NCBI GenBank assembly: GCA_905233245.1
Contig: CAJODK010000016.1
Location: 24,399 to 88,398 of the forward strand
Origin: an uncultured Prevotella sp.
Lineage (GTDB): Bacteria > Bacteroidota > Bacteroidia > Bacteroidales > Bacteroidaceae
Direction: 5' to 3'
Length of the DNA: 64,000 nt
Below are positions 27,640 through 35,889 of this stretch, piece by piece (the first letter of the stretch is position 1; every line of letters starts with the position of its first letter). The notes under the pieces were generated by a model. That model was not told the origin of the DNA. It searched no databases and worked only from the letters and a program-made list of their open reading frames with translations. Position numbers and translations under genes: made by a program.

Positions 27640-27661
27640 TTATTAAAAGTTAAAAGTTAAC
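27640..27661. repeat. Short TTAAAAG repeat after rpmJ
   Basis: Two TTAAAAG units and a partial third in the rpmJ-rpsM gap; another member of the intergenic heptad family. Confidence 0.5.
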
Positions 27662-27679
27662 ACCAAAATGTTAAATAAC

Positions 27680-27710
27680 TTTGTGGTGTAGGGGTTTTTA
27701 TGTACCTTTG
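27680..27710 (+). promoter_or_regulatory. Internal promoter for rpsM-rpsK-rpsD-rpoA-rplQ
   Basis: TTTG (27680-27683), 19 bases, TACCTTTG (27703-27710): a full consensus match. The -33 TTTG is itself part of a TAACTTTG (27676-27683). A bulged hairpin (ACACCA-AAA against TTTGTGGTGT, about 27659-27690) overlaps the -33 region and could end the upstream transcript. The core GTACCTTTGCACCTC is identical to that of the rplC promoter. Confidence 0.8.
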
Positions 27711-27769
27711 CACCTCAAAATTTTGGCAATTGGTTAATTAACAAGTATTTTTATCATTTTAAAACATTT

Positions 27770-28150
27770 ATGGCAATAAGAATTGTTGGAGTAGATTTGC
27801 CCCAGAACAAGCGTGGCGAAATCGCATTGACCTACATCTATGGTATAGGTCGAAGTAGTTCAGCAAAGATATTGGATAAGGCTGGTGTCAGCCGCGACAC
27901 GAAGGTGTGCGATTGGACTGACGACGAGGCTGCCAAGATCCGTGAAATTATCGGTGCTGAATTCAAGGTAGAAGGTGATCTCCGCAGTGAGATTCAGTTG
28001 AACATCAAGCGCCTGATGGATATTGGTTGCTATCGTGGTGTCCGTCATCGTAATGGTCTTCCTGTTCGTGGTCAGAGCACTAAGAACAATGCTCGTACTC
28101 GTAAGGGTAAGAAGAAGACTGTTGCTAACAAGAAGAAGGCCACTAAGTAA
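27770..28150 (+). CDS. rpsM: 30S ribosomal protein S13
   Basis: 126 residues. Head protein touching the P-site t[35 protein letters not shown], then [20 protein letters not shown]. First gene after the internal promoter. Confidence 0.98.
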   Translation: MAIRIVGVDLPQNKRGEIALTYIYGIGRSSSAKILDKAGVSRDTKVCDWTDDEAAKIREIIGAEFKVEGDLRSEIQLNIKRLMDIGCYRGVRHRNGLPVRGQSTKNNARTRKGKKKTVANKKKATK

Positions 28151-28181
28151 AGTTTAAAGTTTAACGTTTAAAGTTTAAAGA
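28149..28181. repeat. AAAGTTT tandem repeat between rpsM and rpsK
   Basis: Four AAAGTTT/ACGTTT units fill the gap between the rpsM stop and the rpsK start almost completely. Confidence 0.6.
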
Positions 28182-28183
28182 CA

Positions 28184-28573
28184 ATGGCAAAGAAAGTAGC
28201 AACAAATAAGAAAAGAAACGTAAAGGTTGACGCTATCGGTCAGCTCCACGTTCACAGTTCTTTCAATAATATCATCGTGAGCCTTGCTAACTCTGAGGGT
28301 CAGGTTATCTCTTGGTCATCAGCAGGTAAGATGGGCTTCCGTGGTTCTAAGAAGAATACTCCTTATGCAGCTCAGATGGCAGCAGAGGATTGCGCTAAGG
28401 TAGCTTATGACCTTGGTCTGCGTAAGGTAAAGGCATACGTTAAGGGTCCAGGTAACGGTCGTGAGAGTGCTATCCGCGCTTGTCACAATAGTGGTATTGA
28501 GGTAATGGAGATTGTTGACGTTACACCACTGCCACACAATGGTTGCCGTCCTCCAAAGCGTCGTCGCGTATAA
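28184..28573 (+). CDS. rpsK: 30S ribosomal protein S11
   Basis: 129 residues. Platform protein near the E-site codon. [20 protein letters not shown] and [15 protein letters not shown] at the C-terminus are diagnostic. Confidence 0.98.
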   Translation: MAKKVATNKKRNVKVDAIGQLHVHSSFNNIIVSLANSEGQVISWSSAGKMGFRGSKKNTPYAAQMAAEDCAKVAYDLGLRKVKAYVKGPGNGRESAIRACHNSGIEVMEIVDVTPLPHNGCRPPKRRRV

Positions 28574-28606
28574 TTTATTTATTTCATATATTTTTATTTT
28601 AGCAAA

Positions 28607-29212
28607 ATGGCTAGATACACAGGTCCGAAATCAAGAATCGACCGCAGGTTTGGCGAAGCCATCCTCGGTAAGGAAAAAGTTTTGTCTAAGCGTAACTTCG
28701 CGCCTGGACAGCATGGCAATAATCGTCGTCGCAAGACTTCTGAGTATGGTGTCATGTTGGCAGAGAAGCAAAAGGCCAAGTACACATACGGTGTACTCGA
28801 GCGCCAGTTCCGTAATCTCTTCGAGAAGGCTGCCAAGATGGACGGCATTAAGGGTGAGAACCTCCTCCAGTTGCTGGAGAGCCGCCTTGACAATGTAGTA
28901 TATCGTCTCGGTATTGCTCCTACACGTCGTGCAGCACGCCAGCTCGTTGGTCACAAGCACATCACTGTTGATGGCAATGTAGTTAACATCCCTTCTTTCC
29001 AGGTTAAGCCAGGTATGATTATTGCTGTTCGCGAGAAGTCTAAGTCTCTCGAGGTTGTAGAGAATGCACTCGCAGGCTTCAATCACAGCAAGTATCCTTG
29101 GATAGAGTGGGACAACGCTATCAAGGGTGGTAAGTTCCTGCATCGTCCAGAGCGTGCAGACATCCCAGAGAATATTAAGGAGCAGTTAATCGTTGAGTTG
29201 TACTCTAAATAA
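28607..29212 (+). CDS. rpsD: 30S ribosomal protein S4
   Basis: 201 residues. Primary assembly protein of 16S r[23 protein letters not shown], then the S4 domain [19 protein letters not shown] and [16 protein letters not shown]. In enterobacteria S4 represses the alpha operon. Confidence 0.98.
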   Translation: MARYTGPKSRIDRRFGEAILGKEKVLSKRNFAPGQHGNNRRRKTSEYGVMLAEKQKAKYTYGVLERQFRNLFEKAAKMDGIKGENLLQLLESRLDNVVYRLGIAPTRRAARQLVGHKHITVDGNVVNIPSFQVKPGMIIAVREKSKSLEVVENALAGFNHSKYPWIEWDNAIKGGKFLHRPERADIPENIKEQLIVELYSK

Positions 29213-29223
29213 TCATTAAACTA

Positions 29224-30216
29224 ATGGCGATATTAGCATTTCAAAAACCCGACAAAGTCGTGATGTTGGAGTCAACAGACAAGTTCGGCAAGTTCGAATT
29301 CCGTCCGTTGGAGCCAGGCTTTGGTGTTACCATTGGTAACTCTCTTCGCCGCATCCTTCTTTCTTCACTGGAGGGCTTTGCTATCAATACCATCCGCATC
29401 GAGGGTGTTGAGCAGGAGTTCTCTTCCGTACCAGGTGTGAAGGAAGATGTGACAAACATCATCTTGAATTTGAAGCAAGTAAGATTCAAGCAGTTAGTAG
29501 AAGAATTCGAGAATGAGAAAGTTACTATCACGGTAGAGAACTGCACAGAGTTCCGCGCTGGTGATATTAACAAGTACCTTACTGGATTTGAAGTGTTAAA
29601 CCCCGAGTTGGTGATTTGTCATTTAGATTCAAAGGCTTCTATGCAGATTACTCTCACCATCAACAAGGGCCGTGGCTACGTTCCTGCTGATGAGAACCGT
29701 GAGTTCTGCACTGATGCCACATCAATTGCCATCGATTCTATCTACACTCCAATCCGCAATGTGAAGTTCTCTGTTGAGCCTACCCGTGTCGAGATGAAGA
29801 CCGACTACGACAAGCTCATCATTGAGATCACTACGGATGGTTCCATACAGCCTAAGGATGCGCTGAAGGAAGCAGCCAAGATCCTCATCTATCACTTCAT
29901 GCTCTTCTCTGATGAGAAGATTCAGCTGGAGGATACAGGTCTTGACGTCAACCAGGAGTTTGACGAGGAGATTCTCCACATGCGTCAGCTCCTGAAGACC
30001 CGTCTTGTTGACATGAACCTCTCTGTTCGTGCTCTCAACTGCCTCAAGGCAGCTGACGTTGACACGCTCGGCGACCTCGTTCAGTACAATAAGACTGACC
30101 TCCTTAAGTTCCGCAACTTTGGTAAGAAATCGCTTTCAGAGCTTGATGATTTGCTCGAGAGTCTGAATCTGTCGTTTGGAACTGACATTTCAAAATACAA
30201 ACTTAATCAAGATTAA
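29224..30216 (+). CDS. rpoA: RNA polymerase subunit alpha
   Basis: 330 residues. N-terminal dimerisation domain with [21 protein letters not shown], and a C-terminal domain (about 255-325) with [20 protein letters not shown] sequence and [16 protein letters not shown] for DNA and activator contact. Eleven bases after rpsD and six before rplQ. Confidence 0.98.
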   Translation: MAILAFQKPDKVVMLESTDKFGKFEFRPLEPGFGVTIGNSLRRILLSSLEGFAINTIRIEGVEQEFSSVPGVKEDVTNIILNLKQVRFKQLVEEFENEKVTITVENCTEFRAGDINKYLTGFEVLNPELVICHLDSKASMQITLTINKGRGYVPADENREFCTDATSIAIDSIYTPIRNVKFSVEPTRVEMKTDYDKLIIEITTDGSIQPKDALKEAAKILIYHFMLFSDEKIQLEDTGLDVNQEFDEEILHMRQLLKTRLVDMNLSVRALNCLKAADVDTLGDLVQYNKTDLLKFRNFGKKSLSELDDLLESLNLSFGTDISKYKLNQD

Positions 30217-30222
30217 AGTCAA

Positions 30223-30765
30223 ATGAGACACAATAAGAAATTCAACCATCTCGGTCGTACTGCATCTCACCGCAGCGCTATGTTGACTAACATGGCAGTG
30301 TCGCTGATCATGCACAAAAGAATCACTACGACCGTTGCCAAGGCTAAGGCACTCAAGAAGTACGTGGAGCCACTGATTACACGTGCTAAGGAAGACACCA
30401 CCAACAATCGTCGTGTCGTATTCTCTTACCTCCAGGACAAGTTCGCTATCAAGGAGCTTTTCTCTGTAGTATCTGAGAAGGTAGGCGACCGCCCAGGTGG
30501 TTACACACGTATCATCAAGCTCGGTTCTCGTCAGGGTGACGCAGCAGATATCTGCTTCATCGAGCTCGTTGACTTCGACGAGGCTATGGCAAAGGCTCCT
30601 AAGGCTGCTAAGAAGACCCGCCGTGCTGGCAAGAAGGCCGCTGCTCCTAAGGCAGAAGAGGCTGCTGCACCAGCAGTTGAGGAGGCTCCTGTAGCTGAGG
30701 AGGCTCCTGCAGCTGAGGAGGCTAAGGCAGAGGAAGCTGCACCAGCAGCAGAGGCTGAAGCATAA
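30223..30765 (+). CDS. rplQ: 50S ribosomal protein L17 with Ala/Glu-rich tail
   Basis: 180 residues. The first about 120 residues are the standard L17 ([20 protein letters not shown], then [20 protein letters not shown]). The tail from about 125 is low-complexity Ala/Lys/Glu/Pro built from repeats of [14 protein letters not shown], typical of Bacteroidetes L17. Last gene of the cluster, followed by a strong hairpin. Confidence 0.97.
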   Translation: MRHNKKFNHLGRTASHRSAMLTNMAVSLIMHKRITTTVAKAKALKKYVEPLITRAKEDTTNNRRVVFSYLQDKFAIKELFSVVSEKVGDRPGGYTRIIKLGSRQGDAADICFIELVDFDEAMAKAPKAAKKTRRAGKKAAAPKAEEAAAPAVEEAPVAEEAPAAEEAKAEEAAPAAEAEA

Positions 30766-30790
30766 GCAACAATTTATACAGTATAAAGAA

Positions 30791-30825
30791 GAAGCGGAGC
30801 TCACAGTTGTGAGTTCCGCTTTTCT
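30791..30825. terminator. Bidirectional terminator between rplQ and cca
   Basis: AGCGGAGCTCAC pairs with GTGAGTTCCGCT around a short AGTT-type loop and runs into T residues on the plus strand; the left flank is A-rich, so it works for the minus strand too. The cca stop codon (30801-30803) lies inside the left arm. Confidence 0.75.
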
Positions 30826-32234
30826 ATTAGTAGTTTCAGTAGTGGTTCACGTTCGTTAGGCACTATGCCGTCGAGCACCGCATCCTTGAGATATTGCTTC
30901 AGTTCGCCCACCTCGCGCGATGGTTTCAGGTCAAACATTTCCATTATCTCATTACCGTCTATGACGGGTTGCAGTAAGCGCTTGAAGTCACGTTGCTTCA
31001 GGTCTTCTATCTTCTCGCGCACCAGTACGTAGTTGTCGCGGAACCGCTGCTTCCTCACCTGATTCTTTGATGTGATGTCAGCCTCGCAGAGTATCATCAG
31101 GTCGTCAATATCATCACCGGCATCATTCACCAGTCGTCGCACGGCACTGTCCGTCACCACGTCATCAGCTATTGCTATCGGTCGCATGTGCAGTTCCACC
31201 ATCTTCTCCACGTACTTCATCTTCGTATCCATCGGCAGTTTCAGCCTTCTGAAGATATGTGGCACCATCTTCGCCCCTATGAAGTTATGCGAGTGGAACG
31301 TCCATCCCTGTCTGTTGTCCCAGCGTTTCGACTTCGGTTTGCCGATATCGTGCAGCAGGGCAGCCCATCTCAGCCATAGCGAGTCACTCTTGCGCGCCAC
31401 ATTGTCCAGCACCTCCAGCGTGTGGTAGAAGTTATTCTTGTGTGCCTTGCCATTGCGCTCCTCCACCATGTCCATCACCGACAGTTCGGGGAGTATCAGT
31501 TGCAGCAGTCCGCAGCGCTGCAAATCTACGAATCCCCTCGATGGCGTCTTGGTCATCAGTATCTTGTTGAGTTCCTCACTGATGCGCTCACCGGAGATTA
31601 TCTTTATGCGCTCGGCATTACGCTCCAGGGCGCTGAATGTCTCATCCTCTATCATGAAGTTGAGCCTTGTGGCAAATCGTATGCAGCGCAGCATCCTCAG
31701 CGGGTCGTCAGAGAATGTGATGTCGGGGTCCAGCGGTGTGCGTATTATGCCGTCCCACAGGTCGTCAAGCCCTCCGAAGGGGTCCACGAGTTCGCCGAAT
31801 CGCTCCTTGTTCAGGCATATCGCCATAGCATTGATGGTGAAGTCGCGACGGTTCTGGTCATCCTCCAGCGTGCCGTCCTCCACTATCGGTTTTCGCGAGT
31901 CACGCTGGTAGCTCTCTCTTCTAGCCCCCACAAACTCCACCTCCGTCTCACTGCCGTTCCCGTTGTATATCTTCACCTGCGCGGTGCCGAAGTTCTTGAA
32001 GACAGACAGCGAAGCCCTCTTGCCCAGTTTCTTCTTCAGCTGTTTCGCCACTGCAATACCACTGCCTACCACCACACAGTCGATGTCGTCCGACGGGCGC
32101 TCAAGAAATATGTCGCGAACGTATCCGCCCACGACATAGCACTCCAGTTGCTGCTCGTCTGCCGCCTCTGATATTAGGTGAAATATGTCTTTGTCGAGTA
32201 TCTCGGCCAGTTCCTCGTCGGTATATTCCTTCAT
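30801..32234 (-). CDS. cca: CCA-adding / poly(A) polymerase family tRNA nucleotidyltransferase with HD domain
   Basis: 477 residues. Adds or repairs the 3' CCA end of tRNAs. The nucleotidyltransferase head has VVGGYVRDIFLERPSDDIDC (Gly-Gly and the two metal-binding Asp, about 34-50), then RRDFTINAMAI (about 127). An HD domain follows (LLHDIGKPKSK, about 290). The start overlaps the rlpA-like stop by one base, so the two genes are probably co-transcribed leftwards from the promoter near 32771. The stop falls within the terminator hairpin. Exact specificity (full CCA versus A-adding) is inferred from the family. Confidence 0.93.
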   Translation of the reverse strand: MKEYTDEELAEILDKDIFHLISEAADEQQLECYVVGGYVRDIFLERPSDDIDCVVVGSGIAVAKQLKKKLGKRASLSVFKNFGTAQVKIYNGNGSETEVEFVGARRESYQRDSRKPIVEDGTLEDDQNRRDFTINAMAICLNKERFGELVDPFGGLDDLWDGIIRTPLDPDITFSDDPLRMLRCIRFATRLNFMIEDETFSALERNAERIKIISGERISEELNKILMTKTPSRGFVDLQRCGLLQLILPELSVMDMVEERNGKAHKNNFYHTLEVLDNVARKSDSLWLRWAALLHDIGKPKSKRWDNRQGWTFHSHNFIGAKMVPHIFRRLKLPMDTKMKYVEKMVELHMRPIAIADDVVTDSAVRRLVNDAGDDIDDLMILCEADITSKNQVRKQRFRDNYVLVREKIEDLKQRDFKRLLQPVIDGNEIMEMFDLKPSREVGELKQYLKDAVLDGIVPNEREPLLKLLIEKRNSQL

Positions 32235-32737
32235 TACTTTGTTTTAGACTCCTCGTCATCCTTCTTCTGCCAGTCCGGCACGGTGCCTCCTATTCCCTTG
32301 GCAGGGATTTCGAATTCCACCTCTGGCTTCTCGTATGGCTTTGGTGCGTATGGTATCTCAGTTTCATTATACACCTCCACCTCCACCATTGCCACTCCTG
32401 CTGCTATGATACCCAGTCGTCGTGCCGCCTCGTGTGACAGGTCTATGATGCGTCCCCTCACGTGCGGGCCTCTGTCTATGACCTTCACCACTACCTGCTT
32501 GCCGTTTACAGGGTTCTTCACCAGCAGTTTTGTGCCAAACGGATGCGTCTTGTGCGCACAGACCAGCGAATCATTGTTCAGTCTTATGCCGCTGCTGGTC
32601 CTCGCTCCGTTGCAGCGTTTTGAGTAATATGATGCCTTGCCTCTCTGTTGTCCTTCGGCGAAAGCGCTTATTGTAGCCATCAGCAGTGCCATGATAGTTA
32701 CAGCAAAGCGTCCGGCAGATTGTCGAATAATTGACAT
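32234..32737 (-). CDS. RlpA-like double-psi beta-barrel protein
   Basis: 167 residues with a signal peptide (about 1-27, ending ISAFA). The mature part is a RlpA double-psi beta-barrel: GKASYYSKRCNGARTSSG, FGTKLLVKN and VKVIDRGPHVRGRIIDLS. There is no SPOR domain and no obvious lipobox. RlpA proteins are lytic transglycosylases acting on denuded peptidoglycan in some bacteria; activity here is inferred. The tail is Pro/Lys/Glu-rich. Confidence 0.88.
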   Translation of the reverse strand: MSIIRQSAGRFAVTIMALLMATISAFAEGQQRGKASYYSKRCNGARTSSGIRLNNDSLVCAHKTHPFGTKLLVKNPVNGKQVVVKVIDRGPHVRGRIIDLSHEAARRLGIIAAGVAMVEVEVYNETEIPYAPKPYEKPEVEFEIPAKGIGGTVPDWQKKDDEESKTK

Positions 32738-32770
32738 AAGTGTGGGTGGTTTTAGTTACTGTAACTTGTG

Positions 32771-32778
32771 CAAAGTTA
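32771..32778 (-). promoter_or_regulatory. -7 element for rlpA-like/cca
   Basis: TAACTTTG on the minus strand, 33 bases before the rlpA-like start codon. No good -33 element is visible. Confidence 0.55.
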
Positions 32779-32817
32779 CTTATTTTCATCAACATAGACA
32801 ATTAAAAGTGCAAAAAT

Positions 32818-32849
32818 TTTGTCTATGCCAGAGAAATTTAGTAATTTTG
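32818..32849 (+). promoter_or_regulatory. Promoter for the IMP cyclohydrolase gene
   Basis: TTTG (32818-32821), 20 bases, TAATTTTG (32842-32849), 35 bases ahead of the ATG at 32885. It lies back to back with the rlpA-like promoter. Confidence 0.7.
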
Positions 32850-32884
32850 CACCCAAATTACATCAATAAAGTAGTCAGAAGAAA

Positions 32885-33478
32885 ATGGCAGAAACTAAAA
32901 AAATCAAGACAGCCCTCGTCAGCGTATTCCATAAGGACGGACTTGACGAATTGTTGGCAAAACTAAATGCAGAGGGCGTAAAATTCCTCTCTACAGGCGG
33001 CACACAGAAGTTTATCGAGTCTCTCGGCTATGAGTGCGAGGCAGTAGAGAATGTCACCACCTACCCTTCTATCCTCGGTGGACGTGTCAAGACACTTCAT
33101 CCTAAAATCTTCGGTGGCATACTCGGTCGTCGCGGATTGCAGGACGACCTCGACCAGATGGCTAAGTACGAGATACCTGAGATAGACCTCGTCATCGTTG
33201 ACCTCTACCCCTTCGAGCAGACCGTTGCCAGCGGTGCTTCTGAGGCCGACATCATCGAGAAGATAGACATCGGCGGCATCTCTCTCATCCGTGCTGGTGC
33301 CAAGAATTTCAAGGACGTTGTCATCGTACCTTCCAAGGCAGAGTACTCTGTGCTCCTCGACATCCTCAACAAGAAGGGTGCTCAGACCGACATCGAGGAC
33401 CGTCGCATGTTTGCTACTCGCGCCTTTGGTGTTTCCAGCCATTACGACACTGCAATCCACTCTTGGTTTGCAAAATAA
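32885..33478 (+). CDS. IMP cyclohydrolase (PurH N-terminal domain only)
   Basis: 197 residues, all matching the IMP cyclohydrolase (MGS-like) half of PurH: TALVSVFHKDGLDEL, FLSTGGTQKFIESLG, TSYP-like VTTYPSILGGRVKTLHPKIF, and IDIGGISLIRAGAKNFKDV. It closes the purine ring from FAICAR to IMP. The AICAR transformylase half (about 300 residues in full-length PurH) is absent; the frame stops after HSWFAK and the next gene is mreB. Either this genome encodes AICAR transformylase separately or uses another enzyme. The purH name is withheld for that reason. Confidence 0.9.
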   Translation: MAETKKIKTALVSVFHKDGLDELLAKLNAEGVKFLSTGGTQKFIESLGYECEAVENVTTYPSILGGRVKTLHPKIFGGILGRRGLQDDLDQMAKYEIPEIDLVIVDLYPFEQTVASGASEADIIEKIDIGGISLIRAGAKNFKDVVIVPSKAEYSVLLDILNKKGAQTDIEDRRMFATRAFGVSSHYDTAIHSWFAK

Positions 33479-33479
33479 C

Positions 33480-33509
33480 TTTCAACCTTCAACCTTCAAC
33501 TTTCAACTA
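33480..33509. repeat. TTCAACC heptad repeat ahead of mreB
   Basis: TTTCAACCTTCAACCTTCAA and a further TTTCAACT: four heptads in the gap before mreB. Confidence 0.6.
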
Positions 33510-33516
33510 AAAAAGA

Positions 33517-34542
33517 ATGGGATTCTTTTCTTTTGTTCAGGAAATAGCAATGGACCTCGGCACCGCCAACACCATCATCATTCAGGGTGATAAGATTGTT
33601 GTTGACCAGCCCTCCGTTGTAGCTATAGACCGCGACACCAACAAGATGATTGCCGTTGGTGAGCGCGCCAAGAGCATGTATGAGAAGACCAATGACCGCA
33701 TCAAGACCGTGCGCCCACTGCGTGACGGTGTCATCGCAGACTTCTCTGCCTGCGAGATGATGATGCGTGGCCTCATCCGTATGGTCCACTCTGGTCGTCA
33801 CCTCTTCTCTCCCTCACTCCGCATGGTGATAGGCGTTCCCTCTGGTTCTACCGAGGTAGAGCTTCGTGCCGTTCGCGATTCAGCAGAGCATGCTGACGGT
33901 CGCGATGTCTATCTGGTCTTCGAACCTATGGCAGCTGCCGTAGGCATCGGCATTGACGTAGAGGCGCCAGAGGGCAATATGATAGTCGATATCGGTGGTG
34001 GTTCCACTGAGATTGCTGTCATCTCCCTTGGCGGCATCGTCACCAACCAGTCTATCCGTGTGGCAGGCGACGAACTCACTGCTGACATCCAGGAGTACAT
34101 GGCACGCCAGCACAATATCAAGGTCAGCGAGCGTATGGCAGAGCGCGTCAAGATTAACGTCGGTTCTGCCCTTGCCGAACTCCCTGAGGAGGAGGCACCG
34201 GAAGACTACGTCGTACACGGTCCTAACCGCATCACCGCACTGCCTATGGAGGTGTCAGTATGCTATCAGGAGATAGCCCACTGCATCGACAAGACAGTAG
34301 CCAAGATAGAGAACGCCGTACTTCAGGCACTTGAGAATACTCCTCCGGAGCTCTATGCTGACATCGTCAAGAATGGCATCTGGCTCTCTGGTGGCGGCGC
34401 CCTGCTGCGTGGTCTCGACCGTCGTCTGCAGGAGAAGATCGGCATCACCTTCCACGTAGCCGAAGACCCACTGCTCAGCGTAGCACGTGGTGCAGGCATC
34501 GCACTGAAGAATATCGATAAGTTCTCATTCCTGATGAGATAG
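33517..34542 (+). CDS. mreB: Rod shape-determining protein MreB
   Basis: 341 residues. Actin-like ATPase that guides lateral wall synthesis. Phosphate-1 motif AMDLGTANTIIIQ, phosphate-2 MIVDIGGGSTEIAVISLGGI, and the adenosine motif WLSGGGALLRGLD. First of four cell-elongation genes (mreB-mreC-mreD-mrdA), with mreC only four bases downstream. Confidence 0.98.
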   Translation: MGFFSFVQEIAMDLGTANTIIIQGDKIVVDQPSVVAIDRDTNKMIAVGERAKSMYEKTNDRIKTVRPLRDGVIADFSACEMMMRGLIRMVHSGRHLFSPSLRMVIGVPSGSTEVELRAVRDSAEHADGRDVYLVFEPMAAAVGIGIDVEAPEGNMIVDIGGGSTEIAVISLGGIVTNQSIRVAGDELTADIQEYMARQHNIKVSERMAERVKINVGSALAELPEEEAPEDYVVHGPNRITALPMEVSVCYQEIAHCIDKTVAKIENAVLQALENTPPELYADIVKNGIWLSGGGALLRGLDRRLQEKIGITFHVAEDPLLSVARGAGIALKNIDKFSFLMR

Positions 34543-34546
34543 ATAC

Positions 34547-35404
34547 GTGCGCAATCTCCTCGACTTCATAAACGCCCACTTCCATTGGTTTGTCTTCCTC
34601 CTGCTTGAGGTGATGGGCCTCACGCTGTTGTTCAGACACAACAGCCTTCAGAGTGCAGCGTTTATGTCCACCGCCAACACCGTGGCTGCCAAGGTCTATG
34701 AGGCAGAGTCCGCCGTGAAGCATTACTTCCATCTGGCTCACCTCAATGAGGAGCTCACCATGCGCAATGCGTACCTAGAGCACGAGGTACAGACACTTTC
34801 CGAGAAACTTGATGAGCAGAAAGGGGACTCTACCTACAGAGCCCTTTCTGCTTCTTCCGTTCTGCAGGGCTACCGTCTCACCCCCGCCAAGGTGGTGCAG
34901 AACTCTATCCACGAGCGCGACAACTACATGACTATCGACAAGGGCACCGCCGACGGTGTGCACCCCGACATGGGCGTCATCAGCGGCAAGGGCGTGGTGG
35001 GCATTGTCTATCTCTCTGCCGACCACTATTCCGTAGTCATCCCCGTGCTCTCCTCCAAGTCCAGCATCAGCTGCATGATACAGCGTCGCGGCTACTTCGG
35101 CTATCTGCGCTGGGACGGCAAGGCGAGCAATATCGCCTATGTCGATGATGTGCCCCGCCATGCACGCTTTGCCATTGGCGACCGCATCGTCACCTCCGGC
35201 TACTCCTCCGTCTTCCCTCCTGGCATCGCCGTAGGCAAGATAATCCATGTCTTCAACTCCGCCGACGGCCTCTCCTACAGCGTGCAGGTGCAGCTCTACA
35301 CCGACTTCGGCAATGTGCGCGACGTCCTCGTTATCGATGACGCCCTCATGCGTGAGCGTCTGCGCATCCTCCGAGCCGCTCAGGATTCCATCAAGAAAGA
35401 ATGA
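34547..35404 (+). CDS. mreC: Rod shape-determining protein MreC
   Basis: 285 residues from GTG 34547. One membrane segment (about 10-28), a coiled coil (about 58-85, EHEVQTLSEKLDEQKG), then the periplasmic beta-domain with VVQNSIHERDNYMTIDKGTA and GKGVVGIVYLSADHYSVVIP. Links MreB to the synthesis enzymes. Overlaps mreD by four bases. Confidence 0.95.
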   Translation: MRNLLDFINAHFHWFVFLLLEVMGLTLLFRHNSLQSAAFMSTANTVAAKVYEAESAVKHYFHLAHLNEELTMRNAYLEHEVQTLSEKLDEQKGDSTYRALSASSVLQGYRLTPAKVVQNSIHERDNYMTIDKGTADGVHPDMGVISGKGVVGIVYLSADHYSVVIPVLSSKSSISCMIQRRGYFGYLRWDGKASNIAYVDDVPRHARFAIGDRIVTSGYSSVFPPGIAVGKIIHVFNSADGLSYSVQVQLYTDFGNVRDVLVIDDALMRERLRILRAAQDSIKKE

Positions 35405-35889
35405 AATTACTTATAACCATAATCACCCTCACCCTCCTGCAGGCGTTGTTCTTTGGTCGCATCCATCTCTTCGATGTGGCCACACCTCTCATCTACACCT
35501 ACTTCGTGCTGAGGATGCGTCGCGGCACGCATAAGATGCTCTCCATGGTGCTCGCCTTCATACTGGGTTTGGCAGTGGATATCTTCATGAACACACCAGG
35601 CCTTGCAGCCACCTCGATGACTCTCATCGCCTGTCTGCAGCCCTACACCCTCGAACTCTTCCTCCGTCGTGAGGACGATTCCCGCTTCCTTCCCTCCCTG
35701 CATGGGATGGGCTTCACGCGCTATCTCATCTACTCGCTCATTCTGCTCCTCGTCTATACCCTCGTCTATTTCACCCTCTACATGCTGCCAGGCGCTGACC
35801 AACTCGCCCACTGGGTGCTCTCCTTCGCCTCCAGCCTGCTCCTCACCCTTGCGATAATAATAGCGATAGAAGTGGCTAGAAAAAAGTAA
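35401..35889 (+). CDS. mreD: Rod shape-determining protein MreD
   Basis: 162 residues, almost entirely hydrophobic with five or six membrane segments (for example MLSMVLAFILGLAVDIF). Identified by character and position between mreC and the PBP2 gene, each overlapping by one to four bases. Confidence 0.88.
   Translation: MKLLITIITLTLLQALFFGRIHLFDVATPLIYTYFVLRMRRGTHKMLSMVLAFILGLAVDIFMNTPGLAATSMTLIACLQPYTLELFLRREDDSRFLPSLHGMGFTRYLIYSLILLLVYTLVYFTLYMLPGADQLAHWVLSFASSLLLTLAIIIAIEVARKK

Noticed and set aside
31422..32171. 249-codon plus-strand frame opposite cca
   Set aside because: The minus strand encodes a complete nucleotidyltransferase; the plus frame shows no domain or start context.
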